From NCBI RefSeq assembly GCF_029433515.1, contig NZ_JAQTIG010000008.1, forward strand, positions 44,219 to 108,218: a DNA stretch of 64,000 nucleotides, read 5' to 3'. The notes beneath the pieces were generated by a model. It saw nothing but the letters and a program-made list of their open reading frames with translations, made no database searches and was not told where the DNA came from. This DNA comes from Lactobacillus sp. ESL0679 (GTDB lineage: Bacteria > Bacillota > Bacilli > Lactobacillales > Lactobacillaceae). Numbering within the stretch: the first letter of the stretch is position 1; every line of letters starts with the position of its first letter. This document shows positions 63,468 through 64,000 of this stretch, piece by piece. Both the position numbers and the translations under genes were made by a program.

Positions 63468-63806
63468 ATGAAGCATATTGAAAATTTTTTCTTAAATAGT
63501 GTAGTTGTAATGATAGCGCTAGTTGCACTTTTGTCGATGATTCATATTCCGCTTGTCGATGAGGTTAAGGATTACTTTAATCCGTTTATTACAATGCAAA
63601 CCGACTATGCCAAGGTACCTAAAGGTACGCAGGATTATTATAATATTCAAGCTGTTGATAAAAGCGGCAACAAGCTGCCTTACAAGCTTGAGGAATTTGG
63701 CGGCTATGATCCTAATCAGCAATATGTTGTTATTAAACATAAGGGACAATTTGTAAAACATATTGATTACATTTCAAAAAGTAAAATGCCAATTGTAAAA
63801 AAATAA
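63468..63806 (+). CDS. YxeA-like (DUF1093) secreted or membrane-anchored protein
   Basis: 112-residue protein with an N-terminal helix (SVVVMIALVALLSMIH) and an outer domain with the YxeA pattern: YYNIQAVDKSGNKLPYKLEEF, split as YYNIQAVDKSGN and LPYKLEEFGGY, then YVVIKHKGQFVKHIDYI. YxeA proteins are often found beside bacteriocin or antimicrobial peptide ABC genes; function unknown. ATG 63468 follows CGGAGA. A strong terminator overlaps its stop. Confidence 0.65.
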   Translation: MKHIENFFLNSVVVMIALVALLSMIHIPLVDEVKDYFNPFITMQTDYAKVPKGTQDYYNIQAVDKSGNKLPYKLEEFGGYDPNQQYVVIKHKGQFVKHIDYISKSKMPIVKK

Positions 63807-63841
63807 AGCTGTTAGAGTGATTGACTCTAACAGCTTTATTT
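63801..63841. terminator. bidirectional terminator at the end of the bacteriocin-like cluster
   Basis: Perfect 18-bp stem AAATAAAGCTGTTAGAGT / ACTCTAACAGCTTTATTT. It contains the end of both flanking genes. Confidence 0.92.
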
Positions 63842-64000
63842 AATATTTTTGTCGCTATCTGCTTTTCTTCTAGCTATATCCGCTTCAACTTTGGCATTTG
63901 CTGCAGCAATTTCTTTATAAAATTGGCTGTACACTTTTTCCTGTTGATGAATTTCCTTATGGTATTCTTTAACAGGATATTTTTTATGCTCAAAAACAAA
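63836..64000 (-). CDS. hypothetical protein, C-terminal part (5' end outside window)
   Basis: An open frame of 54 codons runs from the window's end to TAA at 63836-63838 and converges with the YxeA-like gene. The tail is a charged, helical, coiled-coil-like stretch (VYSQFYKEIAAANAKVEADI, then ARRKADSDKNIK). The convergent terminator supports it as a real gene. Not recognised; the N-terminal part is not in the window. Confidence 0.6.
   Translation of the reverse strand, partial: FVFEHKKYPVKEYHKEIHQQEKVYSQFYKEIAAANAKVEADIARRKADSDKNIK

Noticed and set aside
1..64000. CRISPR arrays, insertion sequences or prophage
   Set aside because: No regularly spaced repeats, transposase, integrase or phage structural genes were seen in the window.

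Overview
The window is an AT-rich stretch of a low-GC Firmicute chromosome, most likely Lactobacillus sensu stricto (the acidophilus/helveticus/delbrueckii branch). The evidence is the gene order hpf-secA-prfB-hprK-lgt-gpsA-trxB-pgcA-uvrB-uvrA-rapZ-yvcK-whiA-clpP-cggR-gap-pgk-tpiA, SLAP (S-layer type) cell-wall domains on a surface protein, and several TTG starts. The species cannot be fixed from this sequence alone.

Layout. 1-10.4 kb: end of NAD kinase, an RluA-type pseudouridine synthase, a beta-propeller lactonase, a P2-type cation ATPase, an orphan glucitol-type PTS IIA, an AI-2E family permease, trmL, a DUF1149 gene and ftsK/spoIIIE. 10.5-19.6 kb: SDR gene (ymfI-like), RodZ-like HTH membrane protein, pgsA, an opuC-type osmoprotectant ABC operon placed where cinA is often found, recA with a LexA-like box, and rny. 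19.7-21.8 kb: a BspA-type repeat surface protein whose promoter spacer holds a run of 12 A. 21.9-44.7 kb: core genes (tagO, yigZ, comFA-comFC, hpf, secA, frameshifted prfB, hprK-lgt-gpsA, trxB, pgcA, uvrBA, rapZ-yvcK-whiA). 44.7-51.4 kb: clpP under a CIRCE element, two paralogous secreted GW/SH3-like proteins, and between them a par-like type I toxin-antitoxin locus, a Fur-family remnant and an amino-acid permease; then tRNA-Arg(CCG). 51.5-55.9 kb: cggR-gap-pgk-tpiA.

55.9-64 kb is accessory. It holds an MqsR-like/Panacea toxin-antitoxin pair between inverted terminators, a YefM antitoxin whose YafQ-like toxin has an in-frame stop, a small membrane protein, and then a compact regulon: an Rgg regulator, a divergent 16-codon hydrophobic peptide gene with a strong RBS, a Sec-secreted glycine-rich hydrophobic protein, a small membrane protein that could give immunity, and a lactococcin-972-type DUF1430 permease/ABC ATPase pair with a YxeA-like protein.

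The two best candidates for undescribed systems are (1) the convergent type I toxin-antitoxin locus at 47.3-47.8 kb, which has Fst/par architecture but a 53-residue peptide unlike Fst, and (2) the Rgg/short-peptide/secreted-protein locus at 58.5-63.8 kb, which reads as a peptide-signalled bacteriocin-like cluster. Both rest on sequence reading and family knowledge; no database search was run.
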